Position numbers and translations under genes: made by a program. Below are positions 42,381-53,420 of a stretch of 64,000 nt of DNA, in pieces. The stretch covers positions 107,703-171,702 of the forward strand of contig NZ_JADE01000007.1 of the NCBI RefSeq assembly GCF_000518225.1. Direction: 5' to 3'. Under the pieces are notes generated by a model. It did not search any database, had not been told where the DNA came from, and was given only the letters and a program-made list of their open reading frames with translations. Within the stretch, counting starts at the first letter, position 1, and the number at the start of each line of letters is the position of its first letter. This stretch comes from Helicobacter pametensis ATCC 51478 (lineage in GTDB: Bacteria; Campylobacterota; Campylobacteria; Campylobacterales; Helicobacteraceae).

Positions 42381-45305
42381 ATGACCCACTACAAAGAAAA
42401 AGATCTAGAATCCTTTATTGAGGAATATTTGCTCTCTCACTCCTATGTCAAGCGAGAGAGTAGCGACTATGACAAATCCCTTTGCTTTGATAGCGAGATT
42501 CTCTATGAGTTTATTCTCACTACTCAAGCCAAAGCCTTTGAAGAGCTATCCAAGAGAATGAGAGGGGATTGCAAGTCAGAGCTACTCAAAGGGATTTCTT
42601 CCTACATCACCAAACACGGAATCCTCAAATCTCTAAAATCCAAAATCGAAATCAATGGAGTGAAATTCACTCTTGCTTATTCCAAGCCCCCCACAGATTC
42701 CAACCCTGAGAGCTTGGAAAACTACTCTTGCAATACCCTCTCACTCATCCGTCAGCTTCATTACAGCTTAAGGAATAACAACTCTTTGGATATGGTGCTT
42801 TTCCTCAATGGAATCCCCCTCATCACAATGGAGCTCAAAAACCCATTTACAGGACAAAATGTCTATCACGCCATAGAGCAGTATAAAAAAGATAGAAACC
42901 CTACAGAGGCATTGTTTGATCGTTGTATCGTGCATTTTGCACTTGATAGCGATTTGGTTTATATGACTACAAAGCTACAAGGAGAGAAAACAAGATTTCT
43001 TCCTTTTAATCGTGGACAAAACAATGGAAGTGGAGCCATAGGGTGCGAAAGTGGAGCAGGAAATCCCCCAAGCGATGGGCTAAAAACAGCTTATTTATGG
43101 GAGAGGATTTTCTCAAGAGATACTTTGATTGCCTTAGTTTTGGAGTTTGTGCAAAATAGTGACAAAGGAATGATATTCCCAAGATATCATCAATTTGATG
43201 TGGTAGAAAAACTTCTTGAAGATGTCAAAGAGAGGGGTGTAGGTGGGCGCTATCTTATCCAGCATAGTGCAGGAAGTGGCAAAAGCAACTCCATTGCTTG
43301 GCTTGCTCATTTGCTCGTAGGGCTTCATCGCAAAAATGAGAATGGGAAATTTGAGCTTGTGTTTGATAGCGCGATTGTTGTCAATGATAGAACAGCACTT
43401 GATCGCCAAAGCCAAGACAATATCAAAAGTTTCTCTCATACAAAAGGCGTTGTAGAGGCGATTACAAGTGGAAGCCGTCATCTCAAAGATGCTTTAGAAG
43501 AGGGTAAAAAAATCATCATTACTACAATTCAAAAATTCCCCTACATCCTTGATGAGGTTACACAAGTGAAAGGCAAAAGGTTTGCAATCATCATTGATGA
43601 GGCTCACTCTAGCCAAAGTGGTATTTCAGCACAAAAGCTTGGCGAAGTCATCAGAGACAAACAAGAAGGCACAGAAGATGAGCTTCTTGAAATCATCAAA
43701 AACAAAAAACTCCAGCCCAACGCCTCGTATTTTGCATTTACTGCTACGCCCAAACCTAAGACTTTGGAGATGTTTGGTTTATCTTGTGAAGTGGAGGGTG
43801 TGCAGAAGTTTATCCCCTTTCATCTCTACTCAATGAAACAAGCCATAGAAGAGGGCTTTATCCACGATGTGCTAAGGGGCTATACTACCTACAAGAGCTA
43901 TTACAAGATTGCTTCAAGCACCCAAGAGAATCCGATGTTTGATAAGAAAAAGGCAAATATCAAGATTAAGCGTTATGTCGAGGGCAATGAAAATGCCATT
44001 GCCAAAAAAGCAGAAATTATGATTGATCACTTTTATACAAAGATTCACAAAAAAATCGGTGGCAAAGCCAAGGCAATGGTGGTGACAAGCTCAAGAGAAA
44101 ATGCCGTGAAATATTTCTTTGCTTTTAGAGAATATCTCAAAAACAAGTTTCCCTCTTATCGTGCTTTGGTGGCATTTTCAGGAGAGGTGGAGCTAGATGG
44201 GGAGAGTTATAGCGAGAGTGGGCTAAATGGAGTGAGTGAAGCAAGGCTAAAGGATGAGTTTTGCAAAGATGAATATCGCTTCCTTATCGTGGCTGAGAAG
44301 TATCAAACAGGGTTTGACCAGCCTTTGCTTCATACGATGTATGTGGATAAGAAGCTAAATGGTGTGAGTGCAGTGCAAACCCTCTCAAGGCTCAATCGCA
44401 CCTGCCCAAACAAAGAAGATACTTGTGTGCTTGACTTTGCAAATACTCATGAAGAGATTGGAGAGTCTTTTAGCACTTTTTATGAGCAAACTTTCTTAGG
44501 AGAGAGCACAGATTTTGAAAAGATCTTTGAGCTCAAAAGCAATCTAGCTGAATATGGGGTTTATACTCAAGATGAGATAGATGACTTTGCAGAGAAGATT
44601 CTAAGAAGAGAGAGGGAAAATATCATTCACGCCAAGCTTGATGTGATGGTGGTACGATATGAGGCTTTGGAAAATGATGATATTAAGCTTGAGTTTTATA
44701 ACAAATCCAAGACTTATCTCAAAGACTACTCTTTCCTAGCCCAAATCTTGCCATTTGAAGATATTGAGCTTGAAAAAACCTATATTTTGCTCAAAAAACT
44801 CATTGCCAAACTTATGCCACCAAAAGCTGAGGATTTGACAAGAGGGATATTGGATAATGTGGATTTTGAGAGTTATCGTGTGCAGTTGGATAAGACTTTG
44901 GATATCACACTAGAGGGGGCAGGGGAACTCAAACCCTCACAAGCTGATGGAACAAGCAGGGTGCCTGAGCCAGAGCTTGAGGGGATAATGGAAATCATCC
45001 GAGAGTTTAATGAACACTATGGCTTAGAAGAATGGAGGGATGAGGACAATATTCGAGGTGGAATCGCTCAGGTGCAAGAGAGAATGGATCACGATGAGCA
45101 GCTCATCATAATCGCACGAAACTCTGATGAGCAAAACACACGAATCGAGTTTGAGGAAGCTTTGGTTAAGAATATGGCATTGATTGTGGATACACATCTT
45201 GCACTATTTGAGAAATACAGCAGTGATGAGAGCTTCAAACATCGCTTCACACAAGCTATGTTTGAAGAGTGGTGCAGTAAGATTGGTATAGGAGTGGGGA
45301 GATGA
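42381..45305 (+). CDS. hsdR: Type I restriction endonuclease subunit HsdR
   Basis: The 974-residue motor and nuclease subunit. The N-terminal PD-(D/E)xK nuclease carries D137 and E151-L-K153 (LDMVLFLNGIPLITMELK). Helicase motifs follow: Walker A SAGSGKSNSIAWLAH, DEAH box IIDEAHSSQSG, motif III FTATPKPKT, and motif VI-like QTLSRLNRTCPNKEDT. A C-terminal helical domain binds HsdM/S. All catalytic residues seem intact, so the system is probably active. The ATG at 42381 has AAGGAG 7 nt upstream. The longer frame to 42357 overlaps the ATPase gene. Confidence 0.96.
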   Translation: MTHYKEKDLESFIEEYLLSHSYVKRESSDYDKSLCFDSEILYEFILTTQAKAFEELSKRMRGDCKSELLKGISSYITKHGILKSLKSKIEINGVKFTLAYSKPPTDSNPESLENYSCNTLSLIRQLHYSLRNNNSLDMVLFLNGIPLITMELKNPFTGQNVYHAIEQYKKDRNPTEALFDRCIVHFALDSDLVYMTTKLQGEKTRFLPFNRGQNNGSGAIGCESGAGNPPSDGLKTAYLWERIFSRDTLIALVLEFVQNSDKGMIFPRYHQFDVVEKLLEDVKERGVGGRYLIQHSAGSGKSNSIAWLAHLLVGLHRKNENGKFELVFDSAIVVNDRTALDRQSQDNIKSFSHTKGVVEAITSGSRHLKDALEEGKKIIITTIQKFPYILDEVTQVKGKRFAIIIDEAHSSQSGISAQKLGEVIRDKQEGTEDELLEIIKNKKLQPNASYFAFTATPKPKTLEMFGLSCEVEGVQKFIPFHLYSMKQAIEEGFIHDVLRGYTTYKSYYKIASSTQENPMFDKKKANIKIKRYVEGNENAIAKKAEIMIDHFYTKIHKKIGGKAKAMVVTSSRENAVKYFFAFREYLKNKFPSYRALVAFSGEVELDGESYSESGLNGVSEARLKDEFCKDEYRFLIVAEKYQTGFDQPLLHTMYVDKKLNGVSAVQTLSRLNRTCPNKEDTCVLDFANTHEEIGESFSTFYEQTFLGESTDFEKIFELKSNLAEYGVYTQDEIDDFAEKILRRERENIIHAKLDVMVVRYEALENDDIKLEFYNKSKTYLKDYSFLAQILPFEDIELEKTYILLKKLIAKLMPPKAEDLTRGILDNVDFESYRVQLDKTLDITLEGAGELKPSQADGTSRVPEPELEGIMEIIREFNEHYGLEEWRDEDNIRGGIAQVQERMDHDEQLIIIARNSDEQNTRIEFEEALVKNMALIVDTHLALFEKYSSDESFKHRFTQAMFEEWCSKIGIGVGR

Positions 45306-45402
45306 GTGAGATCAATAATCCCCTAACTTTTTTGTGCAAACCTAAGAGATGAATTTCAATAGTTTTTGTATTCTTTGTTGGTTTATTTATTTTGGCTAGA
45401 AA

Positions 45403-45627
45403 ATGAAGTATTTGGACAAAAAGAAAAAATGGACCGGCAAGGTTTTTGCTAGAATGTCTTCAAGTTTGGAGGAGCAAATGACAAAAGCAATCATACAATC
45501 ACTTAATCCCAAAGCTTTTACAGAAGAGGCGTTAAGAAGGGCACTTGCGACTAGTGAAAAAGAAAGAAAAAATGCAAAGAAACACTTTGAAGAAGCAAGA
45601 AGAAATAAACCTCAAATCAAACGCTAG
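45403..45627 (+). CDS. Small basic protein upstream of GNAT gene
   Basis: A 74-residue, lysine/arginine-rich, probably helical protein. I recognise no domain. Starts at 45403 or 45454 (MSSSLEEQMTK) are possible, and neither has a strong ribosome site. Its 3' end overlaps the likely start region of the GNAT gene by 50 bp or more, in another frame. That arrangement is common in toxin-antitoxin pairs. It could be an antitoxin or DNA-binding partner, but this is inference from position only. Confidence 0.45.
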   Translation: MKYLDKKKKWTGKVFARMSSSLEEQMTKAIIQSLNPKAFTEEALRRALATSEKERKNAKKHFEEARRNKPQIKR

Positions 45628-46186
45628 TCGCTACATAATATATTCATTTTATAGTTTTAAGCAGAGCTATACAAATTATCAAGAGATCGTTGGAAGATTT
45701 GAAAATCAGGTTTGGGACATAGTCTATTTCCTTACACAACAGGCTGAGGAGTTTGACAAACGCAATATCTCAAAAACCTTTTTATATCTTGATGAAGACA
45801 ATCAGGAAATCGTAGGTTTTTTCACACTTAAAATCAAAGGGCTTTTGACAGAAAAACTTTGTTTGAGTACAGAATTATTGAAAAAATTAAGTGGTGGGTA
45901 TGCTAATAATGCAGACACCAATATTCTCAATTTTTATCTTATCGGTCAGCTTGGTGTGGCAAAAAAATATCAAGGACAGAAGTTTGGAAAACAGCTTCTT
46001 GTCACTGCAATTGATTTGATTTGTGAATCTCAAGACAATGTGGGAGGGCGATATATTTTGGTTGATGCGATCAAAGATAAAAGAGTTCTTGATTTTTATA
46101 AAAAATTTGGATTTGCAGAGCTCCAAAATATAGAGAGTGAGGAAACAATCACGATGATTGCACCCATCAAAGGATTTGTATTTTAG
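45572..46186 (+). CDS. GNAT acetyltransferase, possible toxin
   Basis: A protein of up to 204 residues with a GNAT core. A beta-rich region EIVGFFTLKIKG precedes the acetyl-CoA strand IGQLGVAKKYQGQKFGKQLL (about 121-140), then ILVDAIKDKRVLDFYKKFGF. The layout LGVAKKYQG, LVDA, FYKKFGF is like the TacT/AtaT group of tRNA-acetylating toxins. The usual middle glycine of the Q/R-x-x-G-x-G loop is Lys here (QGQKFG). The start is uncertain (ATG 45572 or TTG 45587); the first 18 residues may not be translated. It follows hsdR and a small basic ORF. Confidence 0.7.
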   Translation: MQRNTLKKQEEINLKSNASRYIIYSFYSFKQSYTNYQEIVGRFENQVWDIVYFLTQQAEEFDKRNISKTFLYLDEDNQEIVGFFTLKIKGLLTEKLCLSTELLKKLSGGYANNADTNILNFYLIGQLGVAKKYQGQKFGKQLLVTAIDLICESQDNVGGRYILVDAIKDKRVLDFYKKFGFAELQNIESEETITMIAPIKGFVF

Positions 46187-46275
46187 TTTTTAAAGGCATA
46201 CTCAATGATCTGCTTCCATTGTGAGGAGGTAGAGAGTTTACCAGTTGAAAGCATTGTGACAAGCTTCTCACTCAT
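46183..46275 (-). pseudogene. Thirty-codon ORF or gene remnant between GNAT gene and ligA
   Basis: ATG to TAA encodes a 30-residue peptide containing LSTGKLSTSSQWKQIIEYA and overlaps the GNAT stop by 4 bp convergently. No ribosome site precedes it, and the frame is closed 18 nt upstream. It reads like the C-terminal scrap of a lost gene at the island edge. Nothing else was seen in 46187-46317. Confidence 0.2.
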
Positions 46276-46317
46276 TGAGCAAAAAGCCGAAGCTTAAGAG
46301 GGATCTAGGAAATCAAA

Positions 46318-48318
<2,001 letters not shown>

Positions 48319-48336
48319 CTAAGGAGGGATAGGTGC

Positions 48337-48342
48337 TATAAT
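48337..48342 (+). promoter_or_regulatory. Putative -10 box for aspS-adk-ppa
   Basis: TGCTATAAT lies 43 nt before the aspS ATG. CGGAG at 48374-48378 is the ribosome site. Confidence 0.65.
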
Positions 48343-48384
48343 TGCAAGTTTTACTATATTTTAAGCAATTAAATCGGAGTAGCA

Positions 48385-50133
48385 ATGTTAAGAAGTCATT
48401 TGTGTGCAGAGTTGAATGAAGCTCACATTGGGCAAGAGGTGCGTCTATGTGGGTGGTGCAATACTTATCGTGATCATGGTGGAGTGGTGTTTATCGATCT
48501 AAGAGATAAAAGTGGATTGATCCAGCTTGTCTGTGATCCAAGCTCGGAAGCTCACGCCCTTGCCTCAAGCGTGAGAGATGAGTATGTGTTGAGAGTGAAG
48601 GGAAAAATCCGAGCAAGAGGGGAGGGGCTTGAGAATCCAAAGCTTGCCACAGGGAAGATCGAGGTTGTCCTAGATGAGCTAGTGATCGAAAACAAAAGTG
48701 CTACCCCTCCAATTGGGATCGGTGATGAGAGTGTCAATGAAGAGTTGAGATTGAAATATCGCTACTTAGATTTGCGATCCCCTAGAGCTTATAAAATTTT
48801 TGAGATGCGTAGCAGAGCTTCTTTGGCCATCAGAAATTGCTTACAAAAAATGGGATTTTTGGAGGTTGAGACACCTATTCTCACCAAGGCTACTCCAGAG
48901 GGAGCACGAGATTATTTGGTGCCAAGTCGAGTGCATGAGGGAGAGTTTTTTGCTCTTCCTCAAAGTCCTCAGATTTTCAAACAGCTTTTGATGATGGGGG
49001 GATTTGATCGTTATTTCCAGCTTGCCAAATGCTTCAGAGATGAGGATTTGAGGGCTGATCGTCAGCCAGAATTTACTCAAATTGATATTGAGATGAGTTT
49101 TTGTGATCAAGAAGATGTGATGGAGGTGGGAGAAAAGCTTATTAGCGAAGTGTTTGAGGCATGTGGGAAGAGTGTGCAAATTCCCTTTATGAGGATGTCT
49201 TATGCACAAGCGATGGAAGAGTATGGAAGTGATAAGCCTGATTTGAGGTTTGAGATGCCTTTGGTTGAAGTGGCAGATTGTTTTGTGGATTCAAATAATG
49301 AAATGTTTGCCTCTATTGCCAAAGATTCTAAACTCAATCGATTTAAAGCCTTAAAAGTTGAGGGTGGAGATGCTTTCTTCTCTCGTAAGACTTTGGGCGA
49401 GCTTGAGGAGTTTGTGCGTAAATTTGGAGCCAAGGGACTAGCCTATATCCAAATCAAAGAAGATGAAATCAAGGGGCCATTGTATAAATTTATGAGCGAA
49501 GAAAGCTATCAAAGACTTGCTCAAAGATTAGAGCTCAAAGTGGGGGATATCGTCTTCTTTGGTGCTGGAGAGAAAAAGATCGTATGGGATTATATGGGGC
49601 GTTTGCGTCTAAAAATCGCACAAGATATGGGGATGATTGATGAGCATGTATTGAAATTTTTGTGGGTTGTGGATTTTCCAATGTTTGAGCGCGATGAAGG
49701 TAGAGTCAAAGCATTGCACCATCCTTTCACCATGCCAAAAGATCTCAATAAAGATGATGTTGAAGAGATTGAATCTGTGGCTTATGATATGGTGCTTAAT
49801 GGCGTGGAGCTTGGTGGTGGAAGTATCAGAATCCACAAAGATGAGATTCAAAGTAGGGTTTTTGATCTATTGGGTATTAGCAAGGAAGAAGCTCAGGATA
49901 AGTTTGGATTCTTGCTTGAGGCATTGAGCTTTGGAGCGCCTCCTCATGGAGGGATTGCATTTGGATTTGATCGAATCATGATGCTTTTGAGTGGGGCAAG
50001 TAGTATCCGTGATGTGATCGCATTTCCTAAGACTCAAAAAGCCACTTGTCCGCTTACAGATGCACCAAGTAGCGTGAGTTTGGAGCAATTGAGAGAATTG
50101 CATATTAGATTAAGAGAGAAAAAAGGAGAATAA
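48385..50133 (+). CDS. aspS: Aspartyl-tRNA synthetase, probably non-discriminating
   Basis: A 582-residue bacterial-type class II synthetase: OB anticodon domain (1-105), the core with [23 protein letters not shown] (motif 2 region, key part [13 protein letters not shown]), a GAD insertion (about 290-400), and motif 3 [15 protein letters not shown]. In Helicobacter, which lacks AsnRS, this enzyme charges both tRNA-Asp and tRNA-Asn, and GatCAB (gatA is at 56561) repairs the latter. Non-discrimination is inferred from the lineage. It runs directly into adk. Confidence 0.96.
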   Translation: MLRSHLCAELNEAHIGQEVRLCGWCNTYRDHGGVVFIDLRDKSGLIQLVCDPSSEAHALASSVRDEYVLRVKGKIRARGEGLENPKLATGKIEVVLDELVIENKSATPPIGIGDESVNEELRLKYRYLDLRSPRAYKIFEMRSRASLAIRNCLQKMGFLEVETPILTKATPEGARDYLVPSRVHEGEFFALPQSPQIFKQLLMMGGFDRYFQLAKCFRDEDLRADRQPEFTQIDIEMSFCDQEDVMEVGEKLISEVFEACGKSVQIPFMRMSYAQAMEEYGSDKPDLRFEMPLVEVADCFVDSNNEMFASIAKDSKLNRFKALKVEGGDAFFSRKTLGELEEFVRKFGAKGLAYIQIKEDEIKGPLYKFMSEESYQRLAQRLELKVGDIVFFGAGEKKIVWDYMGRLRLKIAQDMGMIDEHVLKFLWVVDFPMFERDEGRVKALHHPFTMPKDLNKDDVEEIESVAYDMVLNGVELGGGSIRIHKDEIQSRVFDLLGISKEEAQDKFGFLLEALSFGAPPHGGIAFGFDRIMMLLSGASSIRDVIAFPKTQKATCPLTDAPSSVSLEQLRELHIRLREKKGE

Positions 50134-50706
50134 ATGAAAAAGCTATTTTTGATTATTGGAGCCCCAGGGAGTGGAAAAACAACAGATGCGCAAATCATCG
50201 CAGAGAGAAATGCAGATGAAATTGTGCATTACTCTACAGGAGATTTGCTAAGAGCTGAAGTGGCAAGTGGGAGCGAGAGAGGGAAACTTATCAATGGCTT
50301 TGTGAGCAAGGGCAATCTTGTGCCACTTGAAATCGTTGTCGAAACTATTGTAGGAGCGATTGAGCAGGCTCCCAGAGATATTGTGATCATTGATGGATAT
50401 CCAAGAAGTGTGGAGCAAATGGAGGCTTTGGATAAAGTGCTCAAAACTCGTGATGATGTGGAGATTGTGAGTGTGATTGAGGTTGAAGTCAGTGAACAGG
50501 TCGCATGTGATAGAGTGCTTGGGCGAGCAAGGGGAGATGATGATAATGTAGAGGTCTTTAAAAACAGAATGAAGGTCTATCTTGAACCTTTGAGTCAAAT
50601 TCAAAAATTTTATGACGATTTAGGTCTTTTACAAACAATCAATGGTGAGCGGACGATTGAAGAGATCGTAGCTGATATCCAAGCACACATCGAGTCTAAA
50701 ATCTAA
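50134..50706 (+). CDS. adk: Adenylate kinase
   Basis: A 190-residue short-form kinase that interconverts AMP, ATP and ADP. P-loop [19 protein letters not shown]-binding [29 protein letters not shown], and the lid arginines GRARGDDDN are visible. The long zinc lid is absent, as in other Helicobacter. The ATG follows the aspS stop directly, with AAAGGAG upstream. It is HP0618-like. Confidence 0.97.
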   Translation: MKKLFLIIGAPGSGKTTDAQIIAERNADEIVHYSTGDLLRAEVASGSERGKLINGFVSKGNLVPLEIVVETIVGAIEQAPRDIVIIDGYPRSVEQMEALDKVLKTRDDVEIVSVIEVEVSEQVACDRVLGRARGDDDNVEVFKNRMKVYLEPLSQIQKFYDDLGLLQTINGERTIEEIVADIQAHIESKI

Positions 50707-50715
50707 GGAGAAAGT

Positions 50716-51234
50716 ATGAATTTAGAAAAAATTGAAGTAGGACAAAATCCAGACAAAATCAATGCAGTGATTGAGATCCCTTATGGCAGCAATATCAAAT
50801 ATGAAATCGACAAAGAAAGTGGAGCAGTCGTTGTAGATCGTGTGATGTATAGTGCGATGTTTTATCCTGCAAATTATGGATTTGTACCCAATACACTAAG
50901 TGATGATGGAGATCCAGCGGATGTGCTTGTGCTCAATGAATACCCACTTCAAGCAGGGAGTGTGATTGCTTGTCGTTTGATTGGGGTTTTGCTTATGGAA
51001 GATGAAAGTGGAGTGGATGAGAAACTCTTGGCTGTGCCTGTAAGCAAGATCGATCCACGCTATGAGAAGATTCAGAGTTTGGAAGATTTGCCTCAAATCA
51101 CACTTGATAGAATCAAAAATTTCTTTGAGACCTATAAGATGCTTGAACCAAACAAATGGGTAAAGGTCAAAGAATATCAAGGCAAGAAAGAAGCGGAACA
51201 GATTTTGCATAGAGCGATTGAAAATTACAAATAA
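50716..51234 (+). CDS. ppa: Inorganic pyrophosphatase
   Basis: A 172-residue family I pyrophosphatase that drives biosynthetic reactions by removing PPi. The signature with metal-binding aspartates is DDGDPADVLVL. IPYGSNIKYEIDKESG and the C-terminal KWVKVKEYQGKKEAE are typical. It follows adk by 9 nt with AAGGAG. The order matches the HP0617-HP0620 region, without the LPS gene between adk and ppa. Confidence 0.97.
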   Translation: MNLEKIEVGQNPDKINAVIEIPYGSNIKYEIDKESGAVVVDRVMYSAMFYPANYGFVPNTLSDDGDPADVLVLNEYPLQAGSVIACRLIGVLLMEDESGVDEKLLAVPVSKIDPRYEKIQSLEDLPQITLDRIKNFFETYKMLEPNKWVKVKEYQGKKEAEQILHRAIENYK

Positions 51235-51244
51235 ATAATTTTTT

Positions 51245-51310
51245 GCCGTATTCTTAATTCTTGATGGAATGGATTTATAGAAATTTTATTTTCTAAGTCT
51301 AGAATACGCC
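51245..51310. promoter_or_regulatory. Long inverted repeat spanning the hefA promoter region
   Basis: GCCGTATTCT at 51245-51254 and AGAATACGCC at 51301-51310 are inverted copies with one mismatch, 46 bp apart. The right copy contains a TAGAAT -10 candidate (51300-51305). The layout would suit a repressor binding two sites upstream of the efflux operon. Confidence 0.4.
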
Positions 51311-51341
51311 ATTTATTAAACTTAGCTTATTGGGGTAATGA

Positions 51342-52646
51342 ATGAAAACGAAAGCTCTTGTTATTTTTCTCTTGTCTGTGAGTGGATCTGTCTTGGTTGC
51401 CCAGACTGGAAATGCAAAAAAAGTCGGCCAAAAATTTGGAATCAATCAGCTTTTACCCAAAGAGGTCAAAGGAGTGGTTGGTCTTGAAGAACTCCTTGAA
51501 AGGGCTCAAAAAAACTATCAACTCATAGCCAAATCCGATGGGATTGCTAAGAGTGAAGCAGAAAAAATGTCTGCTTATTTGGAGTTTGGTCCCACAGTTT
51601 CGGCAAATTATGGCTATAAGTATCAGACTACTCCTTCTATTGAGGGGAATTATCAGGGAAGTCATAATGCAAGTGTGACAGCGAACTGGGAGATTTATAG
51701 TGGATTTAGCACTGTAAATAAGGTGAGGCAAAAGGATGCCCTCTATCGTGCTAGTGTGGCAAATAGAGATTTCACCGAGCAAAATCTCTATCTTCAAATT
51801 ATTCAGCAATATTATGCTTATTTCACCAATTATTCCAATCTCATCTCTCTTAGGCAGAAAAAGAAACTTCTGCAAAGTAATGTCGAGAGACTAAAACGCC
51901 TTTATAAATCTGGTCTTACAACTGTTGATGATTTGGAATCCTTGAAGGCTGAGGCATCTCTGACGGATTATCAAATCGCACAAAAAGAGCTTGATGTCGA
52001 GCAAAATCGCCTCAATCTTTCTTTGCTGACCAATAGTCGTGTGTCATCTATCAAGCGCAATACTCTCAAGATACCAAATAATCTTGTTGATAAAGAAAGA
52101 GCAGATATTACAGCCCTTAGAGAGCAGGCAGAAAGTATTGGCTTTCAGAAAAAGCAACTTTCTTATGCTCCAAAAATTAGCCTCTATAATACCTTTTCTT
52201 ACAGCGATACCTTTGGTGATGAGTATTTAAAACCTGAGCACAAAACTCAAAATACCGTTGGCGTCTCTTTGAGCTGGACACTTGATTCATTTTCTTTGTA
52301 CAAGCAGCGTGAGGCAATAGGGCTAAGTCAGATGCAAGCTCTTAAAGAATTGACCTACAAAAAAGAAGAGCAAAAAAAAGATATCGCACTTTACAAAAAA
52401 TCTCTTGATATTGCTAGGATCAAGGTCAAATCAGCCAAGGCTGGATTGAATTCGGCATTGATCACTTTTGAAAATGTGAGTAAGAGATATGATGCCCAGC
52501 TTGTCAATTATGTAGATTATCTCAATGCCTTAAGTCAGAAGTTTAATGCTGAAGCGACTTATATTGAGAGTTTGAATAATTATGAAATGCAAAAAGCAAA
52601 TCTTGTTTTTTATAGCGGACAAGATCTCAAAAAATTTATTAACTAG
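51342..52646 (+). CDS. hefA: TolC-like outer-membrane efflux channel HefA
   Basis: A 434-residue outer-membrane channel subunit. After a signal peptide (TKALVIFLLSVSGSVLVA) come two TolC-type repeats with long coiled-coil helices (LYRASVANRDFTEQNLYLQIIQ, QKEQKKDIALYKKSLDIARIKV; key parts DFTEQNL and SLDIARI) and beta strands of the barrel. It is the first gene of a hefABC operon like HP0605-HP0607, the best-characterised multidrug and bile-salt exporter of H. pylori. The 107 bp upstream hold the promoter and an inverted repeat. Confidence 0.93.
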   Translation: MKTKALVIFLLSVSGSVLVAQTGNAKKVGQKFGINQLLPKEVKGVVGLEELLERAQKNYQLIAKSDGIAKSEAEKMSAYLEFGPTVSANYGYKYQTTPSIEGNYQGSHNASVTANWEIYSGFSTVNKVRQKDALYRASVANRDFTEQNLYLQIIQQYYAYFTNYSNLISLRQKKKLLQSNVERLKRLYKSGLTTVDDLESLKAEASLTDYQIAQKELDVEQNRLNLSLLTNSRVSSIKRNTLKIPNNLVDKERADITALREQAESIGFQKKQLSYAPKISLYNTFSYSDTFGDEYLKPEHKTQNTVGVSLSWTLDSFSLYKQREAIGLSQMQALKELTYKKEEQKKDIALYKKSLDIARIKVKSAKAGLNSALITFENVSKRYDAQLVNYVDYLNALSQKFNAEATYIESLNNYEMQKANLVFYSGQDLKKFIN

Positions 52647-52658
52647 AAGGAGAGGAAT

Positions 52659-53420
52659 GTGAGAACACTATTTGTATTGCTTATATCGTGTTGTTTATGG
52701 GCTTCTGATGCGGGTAAAACCGAAAAAGTGGAAAAGGTAGAAAAAGTATATGCGATTTTTAATGTCCAAGCAGTTCAGGATGCAAAACTTAGTCTTGATA
52801 GCTCAGGAATCATCGCAAATCTTTTGGTAGATGTGGGAAGTGAAGTTCATAAGGGAGATGTTTTGCTTTCTCTTGCCAACAAGGATAGAGAAGCAAATGT
52901 CAAGATTCAAGAAGCACAAAGCAAAGCAATTGAGCAGCAGTATATCTTTGCCAAAAAGCAGTATGAGCGCTATAAGAGGACAAAGAGTGCCATCGATCGC
53001 AATACACTTGATAAGTATTATTCTGATTTTAAAAATCTTGAGAGTAGTTTTTTGCAGTCTAAATTCAATGTGGATTACCAGCAAGAACTCCTTAATAAAA
53101 CGATCTTAAGAGCCCCGTTTGATGGAGTGATTGCTTCAAGAGAAGTTCAACTTGGAGATGGTGTGGGTGCGAATAATACGGTTTTGTTCCGTCTTATTAG
53201 CAAAGAAACAAAGATCGTTTTAGAGTTTGATGTGAAATATGTTTCTAAAGTCAAGGTTGGAGATGAGTTTGAGTTCAATATCGAGAATCAGCCACATGTT
53301 GTAGAGCTTAATAAAATTTATCCAGTTGCTGATGAAAAAACGCGAAAAGTTAAGGCTGAAGCCATCGTTGAAGGTTTGACTCCAGGAACTTTTGGTGATG
53401 GATATATAAGGATCAAATAA
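52659..53420 (+). CDS. hefB: Membrane-fusion adaptor HefB (HlyD/AcrA family)
   Basis: A 253-residue periplasmic adaptor joining HefA and HefC. The signal peptide is TLFVLLISCCLWA. The biotinyl-lipoyl halves are GIIANLLVDVGSEVHKGDVLLSL (key part DVGSEVHKGD) and LRAPFDGVIASREVQLGDGV, flanking a short helical hairpin (about 75-145). It lacks the extended membrane-proximal domain, so it is a compact member. AAGGAGAGG precedes the GTG or ATG start at 52659. Its last base is shared with the hefC start (TAATG). Confidence 0.93.
   Translation: MRTLFVLLISCCLWASDAGKTEKVEKVEKVYAIFNVQAVQDAKLSLDSSGIIANLLVDVGSEVHKGDVLLSLANKDREANVKIQEAQSKAIEQQYIFAKKQYERYKRTKSAIDRNTLDKYYSDFKNLESSFLQSKFNVDYQQELLNKTILRAPFDGVIASREVQLGDGVGANNTVLFRLISKETKIVLEFDVKYVSKVKVGDEFEFNIENQPHVVELNKIYPVADEKTRKVKAEAIVEGLTPGTFGDGYIRIK

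Noticed and set aside
37638..46186. Island as a transposon or integrated element
   Set aside because: No transposase, integrase, tRNA or flanking direct repeat seen; only composition suggests transfer.
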